Notes under the pieces: model-generated | The model's database searches: none | The model's input: the letters and a program-made list of their open reading frames with translations, nothing else | Told to the model about the DNA's origin: nothing | Source of the DNA: Roseofilum casamattae BLCC-M143 | Lineage (GTDB): Bacteria; Cyanobacteriota; Cyanobacteriia; Cyanobacteriales; Desertifilaceae | Direction of reading: 5' to 3' | NCBI RefSeq assembly: GCF_030068455.1 | Contig: NZ_JAQOSQ010000012.1 | Location: 1-64,000, forward strand | DNA: 64,000 bases | Shown here: positions 24,366 through 33,719 of the stretch, piece by piece | Layout: every line of letters begins with the position of its first letter | Position numbering within the stretch: position 1 is the first letter of the stretch | Program-made: the position numbers and the translations under genes

Positions 24366-27300
24366 ATGACAACTCCCAGAGAACCAGAACAATTCCCTGA
24401 CTTCGAGCTGGAGGAAACTCTGACTCCTGTGGAGGAGGAATGGGAAAGCGAGACTGAAGAAGAGGAAGAGGAGGACGAGTCTCCGAGGAAGTCGCCGGCA
24501 CTGGTTCGATGGAGCCTTGGCGGACTGCTTCTGTTGGGACTGGGGGGTGGCATTGGGTATGCCTGGAATTGGGTGCATAATAGTTTGGGACCGACGGTGG
24601 CGGAAGCGTTGAGTCAAACGATTAACCGACCTTTAGAGATCGGCCCGGTGGAGCGAGTGACTCTAAATAGTATTCGGTTCGGCCCTTCCGGACTGCCGGC
24701 GACCTCTACCGATCGCGATCGCGCTACAGTCGAAGCGGTAGAAGTTACGTTTAATCCGGTTGATGTTATCGATAATGAAATTAACTTAAATATTACGCTG
24801 ATTAATCCTCGGGTTTATCTGGAAGAGAACGAGCAGCGCGAATGGATGAACCTGGAGATTACGGAAGAGGAGCCTAAAGAAGGGGAATTTAAGATTAATG
24901 TGGTGAAAGCGGGGGCGCGCAATGCCACGGTGGAATTAGTTCCTTGGAAAGGAGACGCGATCGCTCCGGAAGATAAGGTGACTTTAACTCCCATTCGCGC
25001 TGATGCTGAATTTTTTGACGAGTACAACCGCATTGCTTTTGATGGGACGGTGAGTCAAGCGAGCACTAACGGAGAAGTGCAAGCCAAAGGCGAATTTCTG
25101 AATGAGGAACAGCGCGCCAGAGTGCAAGTGCGATCGCGAAATTTCGATCTGACTCCTTTTGCACGTTTGGTTCCCGATGTTCCCCCAGAGGTTACTCTCA
25201 CCAGCGGCAAACTCAATGGCAATGTTAGCGCGCAAGTGAATGTTGCCGATATTCCTGCCTCTAGCCTCTACGGCACTTTACTCGTCAGCGAGCTAGCCGG
25301 AGAATATACATTACCAGAAGCTATAACGGTTAGTTCCGATAGTACTGAGTCGGATAGTACTAGTTCTGACGAAAGCGAAACGTCATCGGCGATCGCAGCA
25401 GAAAGTACAGAAAGTACGGAACCGTCAGAATTCGATATTACCAAAGTTCCCCTCTATCTCTCCCAAGGAAACCTGAGCCTGAAACTGGAAGAGCAACTCG
25501 TTATTATCGAACAAAATAGCGCGATCGCCTATGCCGACACCATCCCCATTCAACTTGAAGGGGGCATTCACTTAGAGCAAGGCATTCAAGTTATCGCCAC
25601 CTTGCCTCCAGTTGCTATAGAAACTCTGGCAGAAACCATTCAAACTCCGCTCCCCGTTCCTGCAAGCGGCGAGTTTCAAGTGAAAGCCAAAGTTGAAGGG
25701 CCCTTTGATAACCCCGCAGTTATTGGATTATTCGAGACAACGAAACCGACGCAAATCGATCGCCTCGAATTTACTTCCATGAGTACGGAATTTGCCTATC
25801 TTAACTCCGTCTTTGCTATCCAAAACCTCAAACTGGCGCCGACTGTGGGAGGAGAAATTCTCGGACGCGGGGAACTGCAACTTCCGGTGACAGCGCCAAC
25901 AGAAACCCCAGCATCCGAGCAACCTGTCAATGACTCCGTTGAGTTGCGCGGCGCCTCAGAACCGCCAGTTTCCAATGCCTCTACTCCGGAAGCAGAGAGC
26001 GCGGAAGTTCAGACAGAACCAGCAGGCGAAGGGACTGAAGAAGCCATTCCCCTGCCTTCCCCGGAAGTCAATCCAACTCCAGCAACAGTTCCCGCTCCTC
26101 CTATTGCCATAACGCCTGCGGAACAACCCTTCTTAGCCTTAGAAATTCAGGGCGAAAACTTGCCTGTAGCCGCCTTAGCCGGACTGTACGATATCCCCAC
26201 CAACGATGTGAATTTAGGCTTGCTCTCGCCGCAAATACAGGTGCTAGGGCCGATTAACCAACTCGAGGCGATCGCCAAAACTTCAATGGCAGGCGGTGAA
26301 GTACAAATGGCCGGTCGCTTAATCGGCTTCGATCCCCTGGCAGCGAGCGCTCCTCCAACTACCGATAGCGAAACCTCAGAGGAAACCGCCACAGTCCCAC
26401 CGCCTCCAGAACCCTTAGAGATCCAAGCAGAACTGCGCGCCAGCAATATCCAACTGGCAGAACTTTCCTCCCTAGTTCCGCCACAACTGGCCGTCCCCTT
26501 TACCGGAGGCGCGCAAGTTATCGTACCGTTGGATAACTTCACTCCCGATCGACTCAGAGGGCAAGGCGAAGGTCAGCTCCAGATTGCGGGAGGTTCGGTC
26601 AAGGTCTCCGGTCGCTTACAGGATAATCGGATCGCCGGTTTAGTTCAAGCCGATGGCGTACAAGTTGGGGAATTTCGCAGCGATATCGAACAGATGATTC
26701 CCCCCGACCAATTCCAACTTCCCTTTGCCGAAAGCGCTCCGGTGACCGGAATGGCCGAATTTACCGGGCCTGTAGATAACCTCAATCCCAATGCCTTTGA
26801 GGGACGCTTTCAAGGCACGATGAGCCTCGTTGGTGGCGAGATTGCCGCTGGAGGGGTATTGCAAGGAGGAGAGTTGGAAGCAGCGGTGCAACTGAGCCAA
26901 GTGGAAGTTGCGCGCCTGTCACCGCAACTGCAATCTCTGGCAACCGAGCAACCCATCTTGCAAACTCCAATTACGGCGACGGCAAACGTGAAAGGGCCGA
27001 TAGATAACTTATCGCCCAATGCCATTATTGCCGAAGTACGCGCCGATCTCGATGTGGCTGGGGGGCGGGTGAATGTGTTGGGACAAGCGATTAATGGCGG
27101 ATGGAAAGCAACCCTGCGCGCCGATGCAGTACAAGTAGAAGAACTTTCCTCAGAAGTCCCCGCCGGATTGAATTTGCCGTTTAGCGGTATTGCCAATGCA
27201 GAAGGTCGTTTAGACGATCCATCGCCGAATAGCATTCGCGCGGACGTGCAAGGAGTCGTGAATGCGGCTGGCGGTTTGGTCAATATTGAAGCGATCGCGC

Positions 27301-30300
27301 AACAGGGAGAATGGCAAGGGAGAGCGCAGGCCGAACAGCTACAATTGCAACCGTTTGGAGCGCTCTTGCCCCCAGACGTGCAACCGCTGACGAGTTCCGC
27401 ACAGTTGACTGGGGTTGCCAATGCTAAAGGTCGCTTAGAAGATTTATCTCCGCAAAGTATTGTGGCGCAAGCACAAGGTAAGGTTAATATTGGCAGCGGT
27501 TCGGTGGATCTCGAAGCGATCGCGGAACGAGGAGAATGGCAGGCGCGCGGGAAGGCCGAACAGATCCAGTTGGGACAGTTGGGGTTAGAGTTGCCTCCGG
27601 AACTACAACCGCTGACGAGTGCCGCACAGTTTGTGGCAAAAGGACGAGTGGACAATTTCGACCCGTCGGCAGTTGAGGCAAAAGCAGAACTGTTGCTCTC
27701 CAAATTGCCGGTATTGGAGCGCGGGCCGTTTCAGACCCAGGTGGCTTGGAATGGAACGGTTCTCGCCATTGAGGAAGCTTCTGCACCAGGGTTACAGGCT
27801 TCCGGGGCAGTTTTTCCAGATTTGCAAAATCCCTTGGCTTCTCGCTTCGATATTCGGGCAATGGTGAAAGATTTTAACTTGGCTTCCCTACCTATAGAAT
27901 TGCCAGAGGGGGTGAACGTAGGCGGTCTTGTTGGGTTTGACGGTCGCATTGCCGGAGTTGGACTGGCGCCGAATCTGGACGGACAGGTACGCTTGCAGAA
28001 TCTGGCGGTGAATGAGTTGACCTTCGACCCGTTAATTGAAGGACCGGTGCAGTATACCCCAGATCGCGGAGCCACGATCGCGCTTAAGGGCGAGTCCGAT
28101 GAGATTTCAGCGGTTATCGACTCGATGTTTATTCCGCAGTCGTTTACGTTTAAAGTGGCGGATGCTGTAGCAACGGGAGTGCGATCGCCAGGGCAAGACG
28201 GATCGGGCTTAACTAATTTCCAAGTAGATGTCGCTCAGTTTCCGTTGGATTTAGTCAATTTAATTCCGATCGCGGATAATCCTTTGGGACCGGTGTTCGG
28301 GCAACTCTCGGGGAATTTTGACTTAAGCGTCCCTACCGATTTTACCAATTTCGATCCGATGGCGGTAGTTGCTCGCGGAGAAATTCAGGTGGATAAGCCC
28401 AAAATTGGTACGGTTGAGGGCGAGTCGTTGGCAGCAAAGTTAAGTTATGCGCAAGGACAAGGCCAGCTTACCGATACAGAATTAGCAATTGGCGAGAGTA
28501 AGTATCAAGTCGATGGGGCGGTGGATTTAACTAATTTAACCGATCCGCAGTTTAATGCCGAAGTGCAGATTGCCCAAGGAAGCGTGCAAGATGTGTTGCA
28601 AGTGCTGCAAATTTTCGATCTGGCCGATATTGCTAATGGGTTTGTGCCACCCGCAGGACGAGCGGCCGATTTAGGAGTATTAACATCGGGTACATCTCAG
28701 GGAAATTTAGAAACTCAGTTGCGTCGTTTCTCAGAAATTTTGCGCTTGCAAGAGTTGCGACAACGAGAGCGCGATCGCTATCCGATTCCAGCATTAGCTA
28801 AACTGCAAGGAGCATTTGATGGAGATATTAAAGTTTCCGGTTCCCTAAACCAAGGACTTTCCGCAGATATCGATTTGTTGGGCGAAAATTGGGTATGGGG
28901 AGACTATAGTTTTAATCCCATTATAGTGAAAGGATCTCTGAAAGATAACGTGCTCACCTTGCTCCCAGTGCAGATTAATTCTAATGAGGGATTAATTACC
29001 TTTTCCGGGCAAGTGGGAGGCGAAGAACAATCGGGACAGTTGAAGGTGGAAGATGTTCCCGTCGGATTAATTCAGCAGTTTATTCCCGATCTCCCGGTGG
29101 ATGTTACGGGGACGGTGAATACAACCGCGACGCTGTTGGGTGGAAGTTTGGAAAATCCGAAAGTTATTGGTAATGTCTCCCTAGCGGACGGTACGTTAAA
29201 TGAGGCGCCTATTCAAGAAGCGATCGGCAATTTTTCGCTGACGGACGGACGGCTTCGGTTTGGCGGAAAAATGTTAGTCACTGGGGAATCGCCAATTACT
29301 TTAACCGGAAGTATTCCGAGTCCGCTTCCGGTGGGTTCGGTTTCGCCAATTTCTCAGGATATTCAGTTGGATCTGAATCTGGAAAATGATGGATTGGCAA
29401 TTTTGAACGTGCTCACTCTCCAGCAGCTCAATTGGATTTCGGGAACTGGAAATGTGAATATTAAAGTATCGGGAACGGTAGACCATCCTATCGCAGTTGG
29501 AGAAGCGGCGATCGCCAATGCCACCTTAGAGTCCGAGTTGCTCTCAGAATCGGTGAATAATGTGAATGGAACTATCCGTTTTGACGGTACGAAAGTTATT
29601 GTCGATCGCATTACAGGAGACTTTAGTAAAGGGACGGTGAATGTGGCGGGGTTAATTCCCCTAGAAAATCCGAATCTACTCTTATCGGAAGAAGAAGAAA
29701 ATAACCGGTTGCGCGTGAGTTTAGCCGATATCGATTTCAATTTTCAAGATATCTATAATGGCGGAGTGAACGGCGAGATTCAAATAGCAGGTTCTGCCTT
29801 AGAACCAGTGGTTTCCGGAAATGTAAGGCTCACTCAAGGTAAAATTTCCGTGAATGAAGCGAATAAGTTTCATGAAGAAAATGCAGCGAAGGACGATACG
29901 GCCAATACGAACCAGAATGCGTTTATTCCCATATTTAGAGGATTTGAAGTCGATCTAACTAACGGTATTGCCATATTGCAACCGGGATTTGTCGATATTC
30001 GCGGGCAAGGAACTCTGGAAATAAACGGCCCTCTTGACGATCTGGAAGCCGATGGCGAAATTGCCTTAGAACGAGGATTTATTAATATTATCTCGACTCA
30101 GTTTCGGCTGAATCGAGAATACGATCATCGAGTTAGATTTAACCCCACACAAGGTCTCGATCCCGATCTAGATTTACAGCTCGAAGCCTCAATTTCTGAA
30201 ACCCAAGGAACTCGTCAAGCTGAAAGCTTATTCGGACGGCAACCGGAGATTGACGATACTCCTCCCATTGATAATAATGATGCAGAAACCGTACGGATTC

Positions 30301-30776
30301 AAGCATCAGTTACCGGTCCTGCTTCCCAATTAGAAAATAACTTGGAGTTAACCAGTTCTCCCGTGCGCAGCCGTTCCGAAATTATTGCCTTAATTGGAGG
30401 TGGCGTTCTCAATACTTTTGCTGGCGGGAATACGACGTTAGCTCTGGCAAATTTAGCTGGAACGACGATTTTATCAAACTTACAAAGTTCTCTCGGGGAG
30501 GCTTTGGGGTTAACCGAATTCCGTCTTTATCCCACCGAAGATAGCGCGCGTCAAGGGAATCTTGGTTTAGCCGGAGAAGCAACTTTAGATGTGACCAAAA
30601 AGTTTTCTACTTCTCTCGGGAAAACATTAACATCTAGCGATCCGGCACGACTGCGATTTCGCTATCGTTTAAGCGAGAGTTTGGTCTTGCGAGGAGCAAC
30701 GGATCTCGGTGGTGAAAGTTCGACTCGGAGACAACCCGACAGCCGCATTCAGTTTGAGTTTCGCAAGCGATTTTAA
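24366..30776 (+). CDS. tamB: TamB/DUF490-type translocation and assembly protein
   Basis: From ATG 24366 this encodes 2136 residues; an in-frame start 7 codons earlier is less likely. An acidic N-terminus (EEEEEEDESPRK) precedes one membrane anchor (about residues 48-70). A very long beta-rich repeat region follows, with recurring units such as NLSPNAI...VNVLGQA; C-terminal DUF490 features include VDIRGQGTLEINGPL and NTFAGGNTTLALANLAGTT. TamB-like proteins, including plastid Tic236, span the periplasm and pair with Omp85 proteins. Ser/Glu- and Pro-rich linkers occur around residues 320-345 and 520-580. It ends 5 nt from the convergent menD. Confidence 0.9.
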   Translation: MTTPREPEQFPDFELEETLTPVEEEWESETEEEEEEDESPRKSPALVRWSLGGLLLLGLGGGIGYAWNWVHNSLGPTVAEALSQTINRPLEIGPVERVTLNSIRFGPSGLPATSTDRDRATVEAVEVTFNPVDVIDNEINLNITLINPRVYLEENEQREWMNLEITEEEPKEGEFKINVVKAGARNATVELVPWKGDAIAPEDKVTLTPIRADAEFFDEYNRIAFDGTVSQASTNGEVQAKGEFLNEEQRARVQVRSRNFDLTPFARLVPDVPPEVTLTSGKLNGNVSAQVNVADIPASSLYGTLLVSELAGEYTLPEAITVSSDSTESDSTSSDESETSSAIAAESTESTEPSEFDITKVPLYLSQGNLSLKLEEQLVIIEQNSAIAYADTIPIQLEGGIHLEQGIQVIATLPPVAIETLAETIQTPLPVPASGEFQVKAKVEGPFDNPAVIGLFETTKPTQIDRLEFTSMSTEFAYLNSVFAIQNLKLAPTVGGEILGRGELQLPVTAPTETPASEQPVNDSVELRGASEPPVSNASTPEAESAEVQTEPAGEGTEEAIPLPSPEVNPTPATVPAPPIAITPAEQPFLALEIQGENLPVAALAGLYDIPTNDVNLGLLSPQIQVLGPINQLEAIAKTSMAGGEVQMAGRLIGFDPLAASAPPTTDSETSEETATVPPPPEPLEIQAELRASNIQLAELSSLVPPQLAVPFTGGAQVIVPLDNFTPDRLRGQGEGQLQIAGGSVKVSGRLQDNRIAGLVQADGVQVGEFRSDIEQMIPPDQFQLPFAESAPVTGMAEFTGPVDNLNPNAFEGRFQGTMSLVGGEIAAGGVLQGGELEAAVQLSQVEVARLSPQLQSLATEQPILQTPITATANVKGPIDNLSPNAIIAEVRADLDVAGGRVNVLGQAINGGWKATLRADAVQVEELSSEVPAGLNLPFSGIANAEGRLDDPSPNSIRADVQGVVNAAGGLVNIEAIAQQGEWQGRAQAEQLQLQPFGALLPPDVQPLTSSAQLTGVANAKGRLEDLSPQSIVAQAQGKVNIGSGSVDLEAIAERGEWQARGKAEQIQLGQLGLELPPELQPLTSAAQFVAKGRVDNFDPSAVEAKAELLLSKLPVLERGPFQTQVAWNGTVLAIEEASAPGLQASGAVFPDLQNPLASRFDIRAMVKDFNLASLPIELPEGVNVGGLVGFDGRIAGVGLAPNLDGQVRLQNLAVNELTFDPLIEGPVQYTPDRGATIALKGESDEISAVIDSMFIPQSFTFKVADAVATGVRSPGQDGSGLTNFQVDVAQFPLDLVNLIPIADNPLGPVFGQLSGNFDLSVPTDFTNFDPMAVVARGEIQVDKPKIGTVEGESLAAKLSYAQGQGQLTDTELAIGESKYQVDGAVDLTNLTDPQFNAEVQIAQGSVQDVLQVLQIFDLADIANGFVPPAGRAADLGVLTSGTSQGNLETQLRRFSEILRLQELRQRERDRYPIPALAKLQGAFDGDIKVSGSLNQGLSADIDLLGENWVWGDYSFNPIIVKGSLKDNVLTLLPVQINSNEGLITFSGQVGGEEQSGQLKVEDVPVGLIQQFIPDLPVDVTGTVNTTATLLGGSLENPKVIGNVSLADGTLNEAPIQEAIGNFSLTDGRLRFGGKMLVTGESPITLTGSIPSPLPVGSVSPISQDIQLDLNLENDGLAILNVLTLQQLNWISGTGNVNIKVSGTVDHPIAVGEAAIANATLESELLSESVNNVNGTIRFDGTKVIVDRITGDFSKGTVNVAGLIPLENPNLLLSEEEENNRLRVSLADIDFNFQDIYNGGVNGEIQIAGSALEPVVSGNVRLTQGKISVNEANKFHEENAAKDDTANTNQNAFIPIFRGFEVDLTNGIAILQPGFVDIRGQGTLEINGPLDDLEADGEIALERGFINIISTQFRLNREYDHRVRFNPTQGLDPDLDLQLEASISETQGTRQAESLFGRQPEIDDTPPIDNNDAETVRIQASVTGPASQLENNLELTSSPVRSRSEIIALIGGGVLNTFAGGNTTLALANLAGTTILSNLQSSLGEALGLTEFRLYPTEDSARQGNLGLAGEATLDVTKKFSTSLGKTLTSSDPARLRFRYRLSESLVLRGATDLGGESSTRRQPDSRIQFEFRKRF

Positions 30777-30781
30777 CTCTT

Positions 30782-32545
30782 CTATTCGGATTTATCAGAT
30801 AACTTTGGGGACATTAAGATAGAAGCTACTGAGGAGAATAGTTGCTTGCGCCATTGAGCATCAAATTTACGATCGCAACGCACTTCCAAAACTCGAATAC
30901 CGAACTCTGGAAGATGCGATAAATCAGCTTGGAACTGCTGCCAATCTTGAATAAGATGGTACTCAATATCGTAGGTTTGACAGAGTTTAGCAAAATCAAC
31001 AGCTTGCGGAACAGCAAAGAATTCTTCAAAGGGCGGATCGTATTCAGATATAGGGAGAAACTGAAAAATTCCACCTCCATTATTGTTAATCAGGATAATG
31101 GTTAAATGACCTCGAACGTATCGTCGAATAAGAAATCCATTCGTATCGTGTAACAAGCTTAAATCTCCAGTCAAGAGTACGCTGGGACGATTGCAGTGAG
31201 CGATTCCTAATGCGGTAGAAAGAATGCCATCAATGCCATTCGTTCCTCGGTTAAAATAGGGTTGTAATTGTCGATCGTTCGGACGCCAAAACCATTCGAC
31301 ATCGCGAACGGGCATACTATTGGAAATAAAAATAGGAGTTTGTGGCGGAAGAATTTGCGAGAGCGATCGCGCTATTTTGGGTTCGACTAATGTTGTGGTT
31401 TCGGCGAAAATGCGATCGCACTGCAGTCTTGCCCGATCTTCTAACATTATCCATTGCTGGAGATAACGATCGTCTCCTCTTATTTCTGTCTCTTCTAAAT
31501 TTGCAGATAGCTGTTGAATAGACGCGCGCAAAAACTGCGTTTTATTATGGAGTGGGTCGAGATTTTGGTAGGTTGGATCGATAATCCAATGACGGGGATG
31601 ATAACTTTCTAGCCAAGTTCTTAAAACTTTGCTCGTGGGAAAATCGCCAATTTGAATGATGACTTCCGGGACTAAATTTTTCGCATCTTCTGAGTGGCGC
31701 AGAATGAGATCGTAAGTGGAAATGAGATAAGGATGAGTGTCGGCAAAATTGCGAACGGGAGAGAGTCCTTCAGCCAGAATAGGAAACTTTAAACAACCGG
31801 ATAATTTTGCGATCGCTTGCACGTAGGTTTGAGGATTTTGAGGAGAGTCTACTCCGGCAATAATCAAACCGCGAGTCACCTGTAGAGATTGAAACCACGA
31901 TCCGAATTTAATCTTATTACTCGGCAACTCTTGAAATTGTAAAAAACTAAAATAATCTTCAGGATCGAAATCAGTTTCGCTAATCTCTAAATCGAGTTGT
32001 AAGGTTGGCGCAAGAGGGGGTCGCAAGGGAATATTAAAATGAACCGGTCCGGGAATTGGAGAAAGACTGCGTTCCCATCCATAATTAATCATTTGCCTGA
32101 GATAATTTAGTCGATTGACATCAGGCAATGCTAACTCGGTTTGCCATTTTGGGTAAGTCCCATAAAGGTTAACTTGATTAATCGTTTGTCCGGCATGAGT
32201 ATGACGCAATTCTGGCGGGCGATCGCTGGTAAAAATCAACAATGGAACTCGGCTTTCTGCGGCTTCAATGACGGCAGGATAAAAGTTAGCTCCAGCGGTT
32301 CCCGAGGTGCAAATTAGTGCTGTTGGCAAACCCGTTCGTTTTGCCAAACCGAGAGCAAAAAAAGCGGCGGAACGTTCGTCTAAAATTGGAATAGTTTCGA
32401 TGCGATCGTGTTGGGCAAACGCAACGGTTAAAGGAGTCGATCGCGATCCCGGACATGCGATCGCAGTGGTTAAGCCCAAACGAGATAAGGTTTCGACTAA
32501 GATCGAAGCCCAGAGCATATTCAGGTTGCGAAAATCAATTGGCAT
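30782..32545 (-). CDS. menD: SEPHCHC synthase (menaquinone/phylloquinone pathway)
   Basis: From ATG 32545 this encodes 587 residues. The ThDP-enzyme signatures are CPGSRSTPLTVAF, the catalytic region ILDERSAAFFALGLAKRTG, and in the C-terminal half LLTGDLSLLHDTNGF and ILINNNGGGIF. MenD joins isochorismate with 2-oxoglutarate. In cyanobacteria the pathway yields phylloquinone for photosystem I. It is divergent from menA with a 118-nt shared promoter region. Confidence 0.93.
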   Translation of the reverse strand: MPIDFRNLNMLWASILVETLSRLGLTTAIACPGSRSTPLTVAFAQHDRIETIPILDERSAAFFALGLAKRTGLPTALICTSGTAGANFYPAVIEAAESRVPLLIFTSDRPPELRHTHAGQTINQVNLYGTYPKWQTELALPDVNRLNYLRQMINYGWERSLSPIPGPVHFNIPLRPPLAPTLQLDLEISETDFDPEDYFSFLQFQELPSNKIKFGSWFQSLQVTRGLIIAGVDSPQNPQTYVQAIAKLSGCLKFPILAEGLSPVRNFADTHPYLISTYDLILRHSEDAKNLVPEVIIQIGDFPTSKVLRTWLESYHPRHWIIDPTYQNLDPLHNKTQFLRASIQQLSANLEETEIRGDDRYLQQWIMLEDRARLQCDRIFAETTTLVEPKIARSLSQILPPQTPIFISNSMPVRDVEWFWRPNDRQLQPYFNRGTNGIDGILSTALGIAHCNRPSVLLTGDLSLLHDTNGFLIRRYVRGHLTIILINNNGGGIFQFLPISEYDPPFEEFFAVPQAVDFAKLCQTYDIEYHLIQDWQQFQADLSHLPEFGIRVLEVRCDRKFDAQWRKQLFSSVASILMSPKLSDKSE

Positions 32546-32663
32546 AGTCAAACTACGGATAGCAGGAAAGGATGAGAGTTACTCGAGTCTCAACGGGCGA
32601 TCGAATCCCCAGACAATTTTAAGGTAAAATCGAGGGAAAAGATAATTTTCATCTCAATTTTCT

Positions 32664-33572
32664 ATGACAACCCCGGAACTTGCTTATCCCCAAAAAAAGT
32701 TATGGTTGGCTGCTATTAAGCCACCGATGTATAGCGTGGCGGTCATTCCAATCTGGGTGGGAACGGCGGTTGCGTTTGCGGAAACTGGCAGCTTAGATTG
32801 GTCAATTTTCTTAACATTCTTATCCGCGGCTATTTTAATTATTGCCTGGCTGAATTTAACCAATGATGTTTTTGATGCGGATACGGGAATTGATATTAAT
32901 AAAGCCCATTCTGTGGTCAACTTAACCGGTAAGAAAACGCTAATATTTTGGATTGCCAATCTTTGTTTGGGATTTGCCGTATTGGAACTTATGGCGATCG
33001 CTTGGTGGCAGCAAGATCCAATGATTCTGGAACTCATCGGACTGGCGGTTTTTCTCGGATACACTTACCAAGGGCCGCCCTTTCGTTTCGGGTATCTAGG
33101 GTTAGGCGAACCGATCTGTTTTATTTGTTTTGGCCCCTTAGCGATCGCTGCTGCATATTACTCGCAAACCGCCACTTGGTCAATCTCCAGCCTTTTCGCC
33201 TCAATGATTATTGGCATCACCACCAGTATTATCCTGCTCTGTTCCCACTTCCATCAAGTTGAGGACGATCTCGCTGCCGGAAAACGCTCCCCCATCGCGC
33301 GCATGGGTACGAAAAACGGCGCTCGGGTATTGCTCGCATCGTGCATTACTGTCTTTGCGGCGATCGCAATTTTTCTGCTGAATGGTTCTTTTCCCCTATG
33401 GACGAGCTTGACTTTCCTGAGTTTACCCTTTGCCATCCAACTGTGCGATCGGGTGTTGAAATATCACGATCGACCGGAAGAAGTGAAAAACAGTAAATTC
33501 ATCGCCGTTAACTTTCACTTTTTTAGCGGACTCTTATTAGGAGTGGGATTTGTGCTGTCTCAGCTATCCTAA
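32664..33572 (+). CDS. menA: 1,4-dihydroxy-2-naphthoate prenyl/phytyltransferase
   Basis: This is a 302-residue polytopic protein of the UbiA superfamily with eight or nine membrane helices. The first Asp-rich motif is NLTNDVFDADTGIDINKAHS and the second is DDLAAGKRSPIARMG, both binding the prenyl diphosphate with Mg2+. It attaches the phytyl chain to DHNA in phylloquinone synthesis. It is divergent from menD. Confidence 0.92.
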   Translation: MTTPELAYPQKKLWLAAIKPPMYSVAVIPIWVGTAVAFAETGSLDWSIFLTFLSAAILIIAWLNLTNDVFDADTGIDINKAHSVVNLTGKKTLIFWIANLCLGFAVLELMAIAWWQQDPMILELIGLAVFLGYTYQGPPFRFGYLGLGEPICFICFGPLAIAAAYYSQTATWSISSLFASMIIGITTSIILLCSHFHQVEDDLAAGKRSPIARMGTKNGARVLLASCITVFAAIAIFLLNGSFPLWTSLTFLSLPFAIQLCDRVLKYHDRPEEVKNSKFIAVNFHFFSGLLLGVGFVLSQLS

Positions 33573-33594
33573 ACAAGCAAAACAATTATCGAAA

Positions 33595-33669
33595 GTGCCC
33601 GAACCTTCAGTTAGCATCGGTTTATTATTGCTCGGTTTTCTTGGACTAAGTTTGCGCGTTCGGCGATGA
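33595..33669 (+). pseudogene. isolated PEP-CTERM sorting tail (gene relic)
   Basis: Twenty-three nt past the menA stop, a frame reads VPEPSVSIGLLLLGF followed by LGLSLRVRR and a TGA. This is a textbook PEP-CTERM signal: the VPEP motif, a hydrophobic helix and a basic end. Nothing upstream in frame is coding except menA in the wrong frame. The signal is recognised by exosortase in exported proteins, so this is the surviving 3' end of a lost gene. Its absence of a start and body makes it a pseudogene. Confidence 0.72.
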
Positions 33670-33685
33670 ATTTAGTCGATGAATA

Positions 33686-33719
33686 GATAGCTAGCGAACT
33701 TTTGAGCTTCGCAGCTATC
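33686..33719. terminator. hairpin between convergent menA and the 770-residue gene
   Basis: GATAGCTAGCGAA and TTCGCAGCTATC form a stem with one bulge around a 9-nt loop, directly before the stop codon of the minus-strand gene. No long U tract follows on either strand, so strength is uncertain. Confidence 0.5.

Noticed and set aside
26147-27703. Antisense open frames opposite the tamB gene
   Set aside because: They are shadows of a GC-rich, repeat-rich frame, lack ribosome sites and have no motifs.
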